A stretch of DNA of 64,000 nucleotides. Origin: Paenibacillus assamensis DSM 18201 (GTDB taxonomy: Bacteria; Bacillota; Bacilli; Paenibacillales; Paenibacillaceae). The notes under the pieces are model-generated. The model had not been told where the DNA came from, searched no databases, and worked only from the letters and a program-made list of their open reading frames with translations. Positions 14,803-22,647 of this stretch are shown here, piece after piece; the stretch's first letter is position 1; each line of letters starts with the position of its first letter. The DNA is taken from the NCBI RefSeq assembly GCF_000422445.1, contig NZ_KE383838.1:292184-356183 (forward strand). Reading direction: 5' to 3'. A program made the position numbers and the translations under genes.

Positions 14803-15313
14803 TTAAAACTTACGATCTTCTACACGCCACGTCCAATATTTATTACCTTGTGCCCTAACAACTCTATCTATCCATGTCTGAAAATCACAATATAATGAAC
14901 ATGCGTAATCAAAGTTATCCATACAATCGACTACATACACATATTCTGGTTTACCTGCCCTCACATCTTCGAGGTCAATCAGAATATGGTCACCCATTAT
15001 GTATGCAATCACAATTTTAGTAGGATGACTATGAGCTGAACTAACTGATAGACTTCATCAATTTTATAAATTTCATTTTCTCCAGAGTGAACAACGTCTG
15101 AAAAAGCGTACAGCCATTAGTTAACGACAAGAATTTCAAGTAATCACTAGGAAGATCACGATATGTCTTTAGTAAATGAAAAATATCATTTTCAGAGACA
15201 GACTCATTGAACTTACATGTACTCTCATAGAGGTAACCTTCATTGGAAACAGTTGTCCGAGAACCATGTGAATTAACTTCCTTTAACGACTGTAGTGTTT
15301 TTTCTATAAACAT
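14803..15313 (-). pseudogene. Broken SMI1/KNR4 (SUKH) family gene
   Basis: Two short frames on the minus strand together resemble one SUKH-superfamily protein, the group that includes many contact-toxin immunity proteins. The first (15041-15313) carries DLPSDYLKFLSLTNGC, the second (14803-15012) carries VIAYIMGDHILIDLEDV and DFQTWIDRVVRAQGNKYW, the typical central and C-terminal parts. Between them, one more frame keeps LENEIYKIDEVYQL, so at least two small insertions or deletions are needed to restore the gene. Each fragment alone looks too short to fold. A weak terminator-like hairpin follows at about 14762-14786. Confidence 0.75.
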
Positions 15314-15324
15314 TTTTTCACCCT

Positions 15325-16135
15325 TTAATTGATTAGTAAATTAGTATCCCGTCCACCATGAAGAACCCATTTAATTGAATGGTTTAGATATGCTTTGTCA
15401 TATGCAGCTTGAAAATTATCTCTATCTTTTGTGTTCCACTCTAAAACATAATCTCTTGGATATTTTGTTGTCGCTGGCTTATGCATTACACGATATACGT
15501 TGTAATCTGCATATTTTCCCGCCTGAACACCTAGCATTCCAGTTAAATCCATATTTACTGAACTTACAGGGTAATCTGTATGCCCTCGAACATCTCCTCT
15601 GTACAGTTTCATATCAAATGCTACTTTAAAGGGTTCGGACTTTATACCAGTTATTTCTAATATGGTTGATTTGACCTTAACTTGCCCAGCATTGTTGGGG
15701 GCAAGTTCCAATTTAGCTACTACTCCGCCTACTTTTATCTACAAACTATTGTTTGCTGATTTTTTTGCTCTATTAATGTTTGCACCTGATCTTTTGGAAT
15801 GTGAGTTATTGTAGTGGTTTTATGCTTTTATGAATCTGTAGAAAGAGCTGAATTATGGTCTTCTGTGGAATATTCGATGTAGTAATACAATTCTTAGGCG
15901 CATTGGGATCTGATTTAAGTTCATCATAACTTCTAATTGTTACACCAAGAGATTGGGCAAGTTGTCCATGTTTAACACTTACTTCTGAATTGATTTCAGA
16001 TGTAGAAACAGTTGTTTGAAGTGTTTCACTAAATGAGGTTGGCAGTTCTTCTGCGATTGCTAACGAAGATGGAATAGCAAGTGTAATTAGTAAAGCGATT
16101 GTTAAAAATGATAATAAGAGTTTTTTAAGTTTCAT
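15325..16135 (-). pseudogene. Decayed gene for a secreted protein of unknown family
   Basis: The 5' part (15806-16135) encodes a clear signal peptide (KKLLLSFLTIALLITLAIPS) and about 70 further residues to PNAPKNCITTSN. The 3' part (15325-15711) encodes 128 residues ending in IKWVLHGGRDTNLLIN without its own ribosome site. Between them a third frame reads THIPKDQVQTLIEQKNQQTIV with stops on both sides. This is best explained by one secreted protein of about 240 residues interrupted by at least two frameshifts. I do not recognise the family. Confidence 0.6.
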
Positions 16136-16290
16136 GCAAATTCTCCTATCATAATTAATTTAATTTGATGTAGGATTTTGTAGGCTTTCAAACCTTACTA
16201 TTTTATTTAATACCCTCTCACCCCTTTCATATGCTCGCATTAACATATATTTTTTTACATTAATGAAAACACTTACATTTCACCAATTTT

Positions 16291-16518
16291 TCATTTGGTT
16301 AACTGTCCATGCACCGCATGAGCAAGCAAATGCATCAATAAATGTTTTTTCAAATTCAAAACGCTTATAGTAAGTTTTTTTGTAAAGACAACCACACCCA
16401 GAGTTTTATTGGTTAAATCTACGTCCTTAATCTCTTCTCCTACTAACTTACTACACACTAGACGTATATTTGCTTCTGCAAATTCGTCTTTACGTAAATG
16501 CTTCAATTTTAACTTCAT
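16291..16518 (-). CDS. Small protein of unknown function, coupled to the Spo0E-like gene
   Basis: The 75-residue product (KLKLKHLRKDEFAEANIRLV...) is not recognised. It begins 27 bp inside the end of the Spo0E-like gene (ATG at 16518), which implies translational coupling, and AAGGGAGAG precedes the ATG. The C-terminal third is hydrophobic and histidine-rich (LKKHLLMHLLAHAVHG). It could be a real small protein or a chance frame; coupling and the ribosome site speak for it. Confidence 0.5.
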   Translation of the reverse strand: MKLKLKHLRKDEFAEANIRLVCSKLVGEEIKDVDLTNKTLGVVVFTKKLTISVLNLKKHLLMHLLAHAVHGQLTK

Positions 16519-16660
16519 TGTGAAGGCTCTCCCTTTGATACTTTAACAATAACTTATCTAAGTCCTGACTCATAGCTAGCATCCTACCATCGGTCAATTC
16601 TAAACCTTTTTTGTACTCTTCATTTAATCGAAAGCGCAAACGTTCGATATCTTCAAGCAA
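16490..16660 (-). CDS. Spo0E-like aspartyl-phosphate phosphatase
   Basis: Proteins of this family dephosphorylate Spo0A~P and so delay sporulation. The 56-residue product, too short for most gene calls, has the family plan of two helices: LEDIERLRFRLNEEY and MLAMSQDLDKLLLKYQ, with the diagnostic S-Q-D-L-D motif (residues 31-35). The start is a TTG at 16660, four bases after GAAGGTGATG. The gene sits downstream of a peptide-receptor module and behind a 30-bp inverted repeat in its leader. The family assignment is firm from the motif; the target response regulator is inferred. Confidence 0.88.
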   Translation of the reverse strand: MLEDIERLRFRLNEEYKKGLELTDGRMLAMSQDLDKLLLKYQRESLHNEVKIEAFT

Positions 16661-16694
16661 TATACATCACCTTCAATTAACACATTCGTACATC

Positions 16695-16756
16695 GGTGAG
16701 CGAACTTCCCCTTATTCGCTCACCATCAATCAGGTTCTTCCCCTAATTGAATTATA
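16695..16756 (-). promoter_or_regulatory. Promoter and inverted repeat ahead of the Spo0E-like gene
   Basis: A TATAAT hexamer (minus strand 16756-16751) with no good -35 predicts a start near 16744. The leader then carries GGTGAGCGAA (16695-16704) and TTCGCTCACC (16715-16724), perfect 10-bp arms with a 10-base loop. This may be an operator, perhaps of the neighbouring HTH-TPR receptor, or an RNA hairpin that affects translation. The lack of a good -35 would fit an activated promoter. Confidence 0.55.
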
Positions 16757-16797
16757 ACTAATATTTCCTAAAGTGATTATTTATATATTTTTTAGGA

Positions 16798-16828
16798 ATA
16801 AAAAACAGACACTTTTAAAAGTGTCTGT
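16798..16828 (-). terminator. Strong terminator after the pre-pheromone gene
   Basis: CAGACACTTTT / AAAAGTGTCTG (16806-16827) is a perfect 22-bp palindrome followed on the minus strand by TTTTTTATT. It isolates the receptor-pheromone pair from the Spo0E-like gene. Confidence 0.9.
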
Positions 16829-16851
16829 CGGGAGAAGAACCTTTAAATTGT

Positions 16852-16971
16852 TCACTTGCTTACTATCCATGGATACGGCCATCCTGCTGGTGTAATTTCG
16901 CCAGCAACATTTGAAACTATTGGTAAAATCAAAGAGAGAGCAATAATAAATTTTATTCCATTCTGCTTCAT
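16852..16971 (-). CDS. Pre-pheromone peptide (39 aa) of an HTH-TPR quorum-sensing pair
   Basis: The reading frame starts three bases after the receptor stop, with GGGAGGAAG 6 bases ahead of the ATG. The peptide has a positively charged start (KQNGIK), a hydrophobic core (FIIALSLILPIVSNVAG) and a polar, aromatic tail EITPAGWPYPWIVSK. This is the layout of Phr, PapR, NprX and AimP precursors, which are exported, cleaved and re-imported to bind the TPR receptor. The mature pheromone is probably part of the last 10-12 residues. It is too short for standard gene finding. A terminator follows at once. Confidence 0.85.
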   Translation of the reverse strand: MKQNGIKFIIALSLILPIVSNVAGEITPAGWPYPWIVSK

Positions 16972-16974
16972 TTT

Positions 16975-18252
16975 TTACTTCCTCCCTTTTACCTTTTTTA
17001 CCTTCTCTGTTGTCTTTGCGTCTACCATAATCTTATTATTTCTATATAGATCATACATCAACTTTAAGCAATTACGCTCATTATTGATGTCATCTATCTG
17101 AGAATATTCAAACGCACTGTCTATGTAGTTATTTAATGCTTTGTTGACGTCATTTATGCGGGAATAATAATCTCCCTTAAGCTTGTAAAACCAAGCTAAC
17201 TCCCTTTTTTCAAGAGGATTTGAAAGCGTTAAATCATTAATTTTATGCTCTAGCTCTGGAAGTATCTCTTCAACTTTAGAGATTTCTCCAATTTGAAGTA
17301 AAAAGGAAATATACTCGTTTGTTACATAAGGCACGAAGTCCTCCGCACACTCATTCAGACATTCTTTAAATTGCTTTTTTGCAAGGTCTACATTTCCTTT
17401 TTTGTAATTAATAACAGCTATAAACAACTTATCACCATCTGATTCATCTGTAGATGAGTGTTTTTTTAACTGATGAAAATATTCTTCTGCTAACTTAATA
17501 TTATCGCAATAGTAGTATGAATCTCGCAACATTCCTAGAGCAAATATTCTCTTATCTGAAATGTCTATAGCATATTCATTATTAATAATAAGTTTACAGA
17601 AGTGAATAACATCCTCATATTTTTGTAACGCATAAGCGTGTACTGCAAGAGCATAAATAAGAGAAATAAATTCTTCTGGAGAAAGTTTCTCTATATATTT
17701 CAGAATATATCTTCCTGCTTGATAGGTTTCTTTAAGTTTTGAACTGTCATTTCTCTCGATAAGATATTCTTGATAAAGCGCTCTTGCCAAAAAAAGCATA
17801 ATACCATGACTTCGGGAATAATCGATAATTGTTTTATAAATTGAAAGTTTAGTAGCTGACGGAATTTGAATATTCATGCTAGTGGCAACATTATAAATTT
17901 GTTCCACTGCATCATAAGTATCTGAAGATAGCTCAAGGTATTTGGTGACTATTTTAGGAATGAGAGTTGAGGTGTCATCATGGAGGGTTATACATTCATT
18001 AAAAATATCACATATAGTATCTGAATTTTTCTCAAGATCAATATATATTTTTATATACTTATTGTAAGGTATTTCTAATACAGAAGCAATAGCTCTCATA
18101 TTTTGAAACTCAGGTTTAGTCTTTCCATTTTCTATCTTGGAAATTGCCCCCGTAGTCATGTTTGTTTTAATTGCCACATCGTGTTGTGTTAAATTATTTT
18201 TTAATCTGTAATGTCTGATCATGTCTGCAAGTGAAAAAAGTGAAACTTTCAT
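16975..18252 (-). CDS. HTH-TPR peptide-pheromone receptor/regulator (RRNPPA type)
   Basis: The 425-residue protein has an N-terminal Xre-type HTH (LADMIRHYRLKNNLTQHDVAIKTNMTTGAISKIENGKTKPE, residues about 7-48) and a long helical region with tetratrico-peptide-like repeats, e.g. EEFISLIYALAVHAYALQKYEDVIHFCKLI and LFIAVINYKKGNVDLAKKQFKECL. Length and plan are those of PlcR, NprR, Rgg and AimR, cytoplasmic regulators that bind re-imported peptides. The gene has a good promoter (18384-18411) with a leader of about 125 bases and is followed at once by a pre-pheromone gene. It sits in AT-rich DNA between two CRISPR remnants. Targets are unknown; nearby Spo0E-like and protease genes are candidates. 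Confidence 0.9.
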   Translation of the reverse strand: MKVSLFSLADMIRHYRLKNNLTQHDVAIKTNMTTGAISKIENGKTKPEFQNMRAIASVLEIPYNKYIKIYIDLEKNSDTICDIFNECITLHDDTSTLIPKIVTKYLELSSDTYDAVEQIYNVATSMNIQIPSATKLSIYKTIIDYSRSHGIMLFLARALYQEYLIERNDSSKLKETYQAGRYILKYIEKLSPEEFISLIYALAVHAYALQKYEDVIHFCKLIINNEYAIDISDKRIFALGMLRDSYYYCDNIKLAEEYFHQLKKHSSTDESDGDKLFIAVINYKKGNVDLAKKQFKECLNECAEDFVPYVTNEYISFLLQIGEISKVEEILPELEHKINDLTLSNPLEKRELAWFYKLKGDYYSRINDVNKALNNYIDSAFEYSQIDDINNERNCLKLMYDLYRNNKIMVDAKTTEKVKKVKGRK

Positions 18253-18383
18253 CTTACATTCACATCCTTTATTATTTTAAAACAAAGGGAATTATAAATA
18301 TCTAAGAAGGGGAAGAGAATATTAAGCTCAAAATTCGTTTCGAGGCAATTTTGTTTATGGGGTTCGGGGAAACCTGAGAATTC

Positions 18384-18411
18384 ATTATATCATAATTTTA
18401 CCAGTATTCAA
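18384..18411 (-). promoter_or_regulatory. Promoter of the HTH-TPR receptor gene
   Basis: TTGAAT (18411-18406), 16 bp, TATAAT (18389-18384) on the minus strand form a near-consensus housekeeping promoter with a start near 18377. The leader contains a 7-bp inverted repeat CAAAATT...AATTTTG. Confidence 0.8.
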
Positions 18412-18659
18412 TATATCAATCTATATAGTTAATCGAAAACAATAAGATGATAAGAGTTTTGTCAGTTAATTATTGCGAATTTGAGCAACAAAAAAGCCAC
18501 CTCACATTAGTCGATTAACATCCTAATGATTTAGTGGTTTAGTGATTTTAGTGTCGTCACTACTTTTCACCCTGATAATCCCCTAAGAACCGGTATGGTT
18601 GTCCAGTTTTTTCACAAAAATACTCACGAACAAGACAATTATTAAGTCAGCACAGGCAC
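18412..18659. other. Gene-free stretch between the receptor promoter and the CRISPR repeat
   Basis: No gene is supported. CATTAG/CTAATG and CCAC/GTGG arms at about 18500-18535 suggest an imperfect hairpin. The right end abuts the single CRISPR repeat without a second repeat one spacer length away, which marks the right boundary of the DNA separating the two array remnants. Confidence 0.45.
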
Positions 18660-18691
18660 GTTTCAATCCACACATCCGTGTAGGATGTGAC
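18660..18691 (-). CRISPR. Single intact CRISPR repeat of the second type, beside its leader
   Basis: The 32-bp sequence GTTTCAATCCACACATCC then GTGTAGGATGTGAC keeps both ends of the main repeat and differs in the stem, where both arms change together (CACTCTC/GAGAGTG to CACATCC/GGATGTG). No second repeat follows within 40 bp on the distal side. With the leader element at 18831-18875 it forms a minimal array that could in principle still gain spacers. Confidence 0.85.
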
Positions 18692-18875
18692 AGCTATTTT
18701 GAAACAAATTAGAACAAACATTCCTAATTCATATCAAAGTAATCACTTAAATTGTATGTAAAAACCAATTTTTTTTTCACAATACAAACATTTAATACTC
18801 CCTCAAATGGAATTAATATGGAAGAAATTCGGTGCGAATGACCCGGAGATTTCATGTGCACTTCACATTCGCACC
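18692..18875 (-). promoter_or_regulatory. Third CRISPR leader
   Basis: The 45-bp inverted repeat GGTGCGAATG...CATTCGCACC at 18831-18875 matches the leader elements at 109-152 and 12638-12682 and stands 139 bp from the repeat at 18660-18691, against 124 bp in the main array. The DNA between is AT-rich and shares the ATGGAA...ATGG segment with the leader at the left edge. Confidence 0.75.
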
Positions 18876-19073
18876 ACCATTTACAACGGTGCTATACCTC
18901 ATCCAATATTCAATTGAACATCAACCCACATAGCTCTATCAAACCTCATAGATGAAAAATATTCAAAGCACCTAACCATCTAGTTCACTCCCACCTTCTC
19001 TATCATGTCAATATCCTTTAAAATATAGAGAAGAACAGGAATGCCACAACATGCTCAGAAAAGAGGAACTAAC

Positions 19074-19871
19074 ATGAACTATCGCATCCAATGCTTTGCT
19101 AGCATCGCTGAACGTATTGGACTAGCTGAACTACTGCTGCCCGCAGATAACGATACTATACGTGTCATTGAACTTAAACAAACACTAGCAGCGCAATACC
19201 CAGAAGCAGCCGAGCTAATCATGCGCTCTTTCGTAGCAGCCAATCAGCAGTATGCACCTGATGATAGCATCGTTACACCAGAAGATGAACTTGCTATAAT
19301 CCCGCCAGTGTCTGGAGGACAAGGAGAAACTCAGCCAATAGGAGAATTACCCCATTCCCAACAACAAGACGTTTTCTCGGAAAATGGTCGTTTCCGCCTA
19401 ACTCGTCAGCCGATCGACGCTCAAGCAGTTGAACGCCAAGTGCTGCATCCCAATCACGGTGCTACCATTACCTTCTCAGGTACGACGCGTGAAATAACAG
19501 GCAATCAGCAAACATTAACACTAGAATATGATGCCTATATACCCATGGCGCTGCAAATCATGGAGCAGATCGGAGACGAAGTTAAAACACGTTGGCCAGG
19601 AACACTCACTGCCATCACCCACCGTGTAGGTACTGTCGGTATTGGTGAAGCAAGTGTCGTTATCTCCGTATCGGCACCGCATCGTGCTAGTTGCTACGAA
19701 GCAAGCCGTTATGCTATCGACCGGCTGAAACAGATTGTTCCGATCTGGAAGAAGGAAGTAATGTCCGATGGGAGCTTCTGGGTTGATCAACCGAACTGGA
19801 ACCCAATTGCTCGCAACGATGCTGACAACGCTAACCATACGGACCATGCCAACCTACACAATCAAGACTAG
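19074..19871 (+). CDS. MoaD-MoaE fusion, two-domain molybdopterin synthase
   Basis: Molybdopterin synthase turns precursor Z (cPMP) into molybdopterin using the thiocarboxylate on MoaD. Residues 1-82 are a complete MoaD-like ubiquitin fold ending in the required Gly-Gly (IIPPVSGG, then QGETQ). After a linker, residues about 100-250 are MoaE (FRLTRQPIDAQAVERQVLHPNHGATITFSG... and VSAPHRASCYEASRYAIDRLKQIVPIWKKE). In a separate MoaD the Gly-Gly must be C-terminal, so the linker raises the question whether the fusion is cleaved. The ATG at 19074 has AGAGGA 7 bases upstream; an ATG at 19041 is possible. It is convergent with a MoeB-like gene. Confidence 0.92.
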   Translation: MNYRIQCFASIAERIGLAELLLPADNDTIRVIELKQTLAAQYPEAAELIMRSFVAANQQYAPDDSIVTPEDELAIIPPVSGGQGETQPIGELPHSQQQDVFSENGRFRLTRQPIDAQAVERQVLHPNHGATITFSGTTREITGNQQTLTLEYDAYIPMALQIMEQIGDEVKTRWPGTLTAITHRVGTVGIGEASVVISVSAPHRASCYEASRYAIDRLKQIVPIWKKEVMSDGSFWVDQPNWNPIARNDADNANHTDHANLHNQD

Positions 19872-19947
19872 AATACAACCTGCTAAATCCGATTAATTAC
19901 CGTTCATAATTACAACGAATCGCTTCTTACTGAGATCTCTACTGGCA

Positions 19948-21039
19948 CTAGCCAATGTATCGATCTACAAGCGTACGCGCCACAACAGGCTCTTTCGTCC
20001 CGTGTACAAGTACGCGGCCATCCTTAAACACAACCAAGCGATGTTGTTCATCCGCTTGAATGGATACAAGATATGCATTGCTGTGTACGGTCATTCCGTG
20101 CACAGCTTGCATGCGCTCTGCCAAAGCCGCCAAATCCATAGGAACTGGCCGAGCTGGGCGAATTTGCACTGTATCTCTGCCGCACAGCACCTCAGTACGA
20201 CGCTGGTTCATCCCCTCCAACTGCGGATAAGTCGCATTCGTCCCACAAGATGGACAATCGTCTCGCTTCGCGGAACGTACATCAATGGATGTATATTGAT
20301 TCGTCCACAGATCAAAGGATACTAACTTTCTCCGCAGCGCATCATGATTACCTGTTAACCATTTCAATGCTTCAGCCGTCTGATAAGCAACAACCATCTG
20401 GACCGCAGGCGGAATTATACCAGCAGTATCACAAGTTGCCCCACCGACAGGCACACTTTCCATGACACAGCGCAAGCAAGGTGTAACCCCTGGCTCTATC
20501 ATCATCGTCATCCCGTAGCTACCAACACAAGCACCATAAATCCACGGAACTCCATGCTTCAATGCATAATCATTTAACAGCATCCGAGTTTCAAAATTAT
20601 CCGTCGCATCCATGAATAAATCATGTTCTGCGCCCCATTCATTTAATTCATATAACGTAACATCGCCGACGATGCCGATAACTTCTACTTCCGAATTAAT
20701 AGCCTTTAAACGCTGTTCAGCCGCAATCGCCTTCGGCAGCCGATCTTGCGCATCTGATTCGGTATATAGCTGCTGCCGCTGCAAATTGCTCCACTCTACA
20801 TAGTCGCGATCCACGATAGTGACCCGTCCAACGCCAGCACGTACAAGCATTTCTGCCGTTGCCGAACCTAACGCACCAGCACCAATAATAAGAACACGTG
20901 ATTGCTTCAATTGCTGCTGCCCTTCCATACCTATCGGGGTAAAACGCTCTTGTCGAGAATATCTATCGGAATGCGCAGGAAGTGCAGGATGCGTACGTTG
21001 TTCTTCATTTAGTTGAGTCTCCACCAAATTGTGCAACAT
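19948..21039 (-). CDS. moeB: ThiF/MoeB-family adenylyltransferase
   Basis: Enzymes of this family adenylate the C-terminal glycine of MoaD or ThiS before sulfur transfer. The 363-residue protein has the nucleotide loop VLIIGAGALGSATAEMLVRAG, the catalytic VDRDYVEWSNLQRQ segment and a complete zinc site of two CxxC motifs (CLRC and CPSC). Cys in GGATCDTAGIIPP lies near the usual crossover loop. A C-terminal region of about 80 residues (from VLCGRDTVQIRPARP) replaces the rhodanese domain seen in some homologues. Convergence with the MoaD-MoaE fusion gene favours a role in molybdopterin, but use in thiamine synthesis cannot be ruled out. Confidence 0.88.
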   Translation of the reverse strand: MLHNLVETQLNEEQRTHPALPAHSDRYSRQERFTPIGMEGQQQLKQSRVLIIGAGALGSATAEMLVRAGVGRVTIVDRDYVEWSNLQRQQLYTESDAQDRLPKAIAAEQRLKAINSEVEVIGIVGDVTLYELNEWGAEHDLFMDATDNFETRMLLNDYALKHGVPWIYGACVGSYGMTMMIEPGVTPCLRCVMESVPVGGATCDTAGIIPPAVQMVVAYQTAEALKWLTGNHDALRRKLVSFDLWTNQYTSIDVRSAKRDDCPSCGTNATYPQLEGMNQRRTEVLCGRDTVQIRPARPVPMDLAALAERMQAVHGMTVHSNAYLVSIQADEQHRLVVFKDGRVLVHGTKEPVVARTLVDRYIG

Positions 21040-21226
21040 TGTGCCTCCTCTTTTTCTAGCGAGTAATGATGTATTTGTGATACCTATTATTTTACATGAA
21101 CCGTATGGAAAAGCATACTAATGTTGCAACGGCAATATATAAACTTTCATAGCTTCGAAGCCGATAACTCTAGTAAGTGTAATTTACAAATATAGGATCC
21201 ATAAATAAAGGAGGCACTATGGTAAC

Positions 21227-21640
21227 ATGCGAATTTATTCCGCTTATAAACCACTGCAAACTAATCAACAACCGAGCAGAAAACTAAGCAGCGATAGTTT
21301 CGAAACCTCCCTTAAAGAAGCCGAACAAAAAGAATCAAAAGAGAATGAAAAAAGAGGAAAGCTAGTTACAGCCAGAGAAGGTGGCTATCTCCGACAATAC
21401 CTCGTTCAAGCAGATGGAAGTAAAATTCTTCTGACTGAAGTAAAACAAAACGCAGTGCATCCCACCGGTGAAGCTGAAGAAAACTCAACTGCATTAGCAG
21501 CAGCATTCACAAATAGAAATGGCATACCTGCTAGCAATAATACAAAATCCATGATGGAGCTTCTAAACTTTCAAGCTGGTGTTGGTGCAGGAACAATGAT
21601 GTTCGTCCCGGCAAAAAACTTAGATTCTATTGGAAAATAA
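21227..21640 (+). CDS. Conserved-looking small protein of unknown function
   Basis: The 137-residue protein is hydrophilic, with a charged stretch KEAEQKESKENEKRG in the first third and a glycine/alanine-rich C-terminal part (NFQAGVGAGTMMFVPAKN). It has no signal peptide, membrane segment or known motif that I can name. GGAGG lies 11 bases before the ATG, a little far; a closer ATG is out of frame and gives only 23 codons. A terminator follows. Its single-gene position between moeB and the MurNAc regulon gives no hint of function. Confidence 0.6.
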   Translation: MRIYSAYKPLQTNQQPSRKLSSDSFETSLKEAEQKESKENEKRGKLVTAREGGYLRQYLVQADGSKILLTEVKQNAVHPTGEAEENSTALAAAFTNRNGIPASNNTKSMMELLNFQAGVGAGTMMFVPAKNLDSIGK

Positions 21641-21660
21641 TTATACAAATAAAATAAATA

Positions 21661-21699
21661 GGCTGTTCCCAAAGTCATTACTGACAAGTTGGAACAGCC
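21661..21699. terminator. Bidirectional terminator
   Basis: GGCTGTTCC (21661-21669) and GGAACAGCC (21691-21699) form a 9-bp stem between convergent genes. The minus-strand side continues TATTTATTTTATTT, so it best serves the RpiR-family gene. Confidence 0.75.
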
Positions 21700-21762
21700 C
21701 TCATTGCATTGCATATCACATCGAATCGATTGACTCCAAAACGATATCAACTCGTCCCACTA

Positions 21763-22608
21763 CTACTTCTTCATCTTCTTAATCAGTTCTCTACTCTTAT
21801 CCAACGACAAAAGAGATTGATCATAGTCTCGACTCGTCACACCTAGATACAAAATGTCAATCACATTCAACTGCGTAATACGAGAAGAGGTCGCCCCACT
21901 GCGAATCTCATTCTCGGTTGATGTAATAAATAACGGAATATCCGCGTGTGAACTCACGGCATTTGTTCCGTATTTCGTAATCGAGATCGTTGTTGCTCCT
22001 TGCACTCTAGCCTGCCTTGTACACTCAACAACAGCCGTTGTTTCTCCTGAATAAGAGATACAGACCGCTACATCCTCTTCCGTCAGCATCAGCGATGAAA
22101 TCAACTGCATATCTGCATCTGCGAAGGAAAAACACGTCTTATTAATCCGCAGAAACTTGTGCTGTGCATCCAAAGCGATCAAATAGGAAGCACCAATTCC
22201 ATAAAAATAAATGCGCTTCGCGTGTCGCAACGCCTCTACCGCTTTCGTCACTAATTCAGGTTCTAGTATTTTCAACGTATCGCGGATGGACTGAATATTG
22301 TTGTTGGACACGTTCTCCATAATCATTTCTATCGTATCGTCACGCCGAAACTCTTGATACCCTGCTGTACCTGCATCCTGCTGCAAATCACCAGCTACTT
22401 TGAGCATAAGCTCTTGATAACCTTTAAGACCCATAGACTTGCAAAGACGAATAACTGCCGCTTGGCTGCCGCCACTGTGCTCGGCCAATTGTGCTACAGA
22501 CATCCCAATCATTTGCTTCGGTTGGCTCAAAATATACTCCGCTACTTTACGCTCCGAAGGTGTAATATCTGCCAACACTTCACGTAATCGAACTAATCCA
22601 CCGTTCAT
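21763..22608 (-). CDS. murR: RpiR-family regulator, probable MurR of MurNAc catabolism
   Basis: The 281-residue protein has the RpiR layout: N-terminal HTH_6 (LAEHSGGSQAAVIRLCKSMGLKGYQELMLKVAG, residues about 40-75) and a C-terminal SIS domain (AKRIYFYGIGASYLIALDAQHKFLRI; VAVCISYSGETTAVVECTRQA) that binds a sugar phosphate. It is the last gene of the cluster that includes NamZ, AnmK and, divergently, a MurK-like kinase and MurQ, so MurNAc-6-phosphate is the likely effector. The MurR name rests on context; other amino-sugar phosphates are possible. Confidence 0.88.
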   Translation of the reverse strand: MNGGLVRLREVLADITPSERKVAEYILSQPKQMIGMSVAQLAEHSGGSQAAVIRLCKSMGLKGYQELMLKVAGDLQQDAGTAGYQEFRRDDTIEMIMENVSNNNIQSIRDTLKILEPELVTKAVEALRHAKRIYFYGIGASYLIALDAQHKFLRINKTCFSFADADMQLISSLMLTEEDVAVCISYSGETTAVVECTRQARVQGATTISITKYGTNAVSSHADIPLFITSTENEIRSGATSSRITQLNVIDILYLGVTSRDYDQSLLSLDKSRELIKKMKK

Positions 22609-22647
22609 ACCGTTACTCCTTCAACCCTTATTCAACACTCGCTGTTC

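Noticed and set aside
12905-18659. Insertion sequence or prophage in the accessory segment
   Set aside because: No transposase, integrase, terminal repeats or phage structural genes are found.
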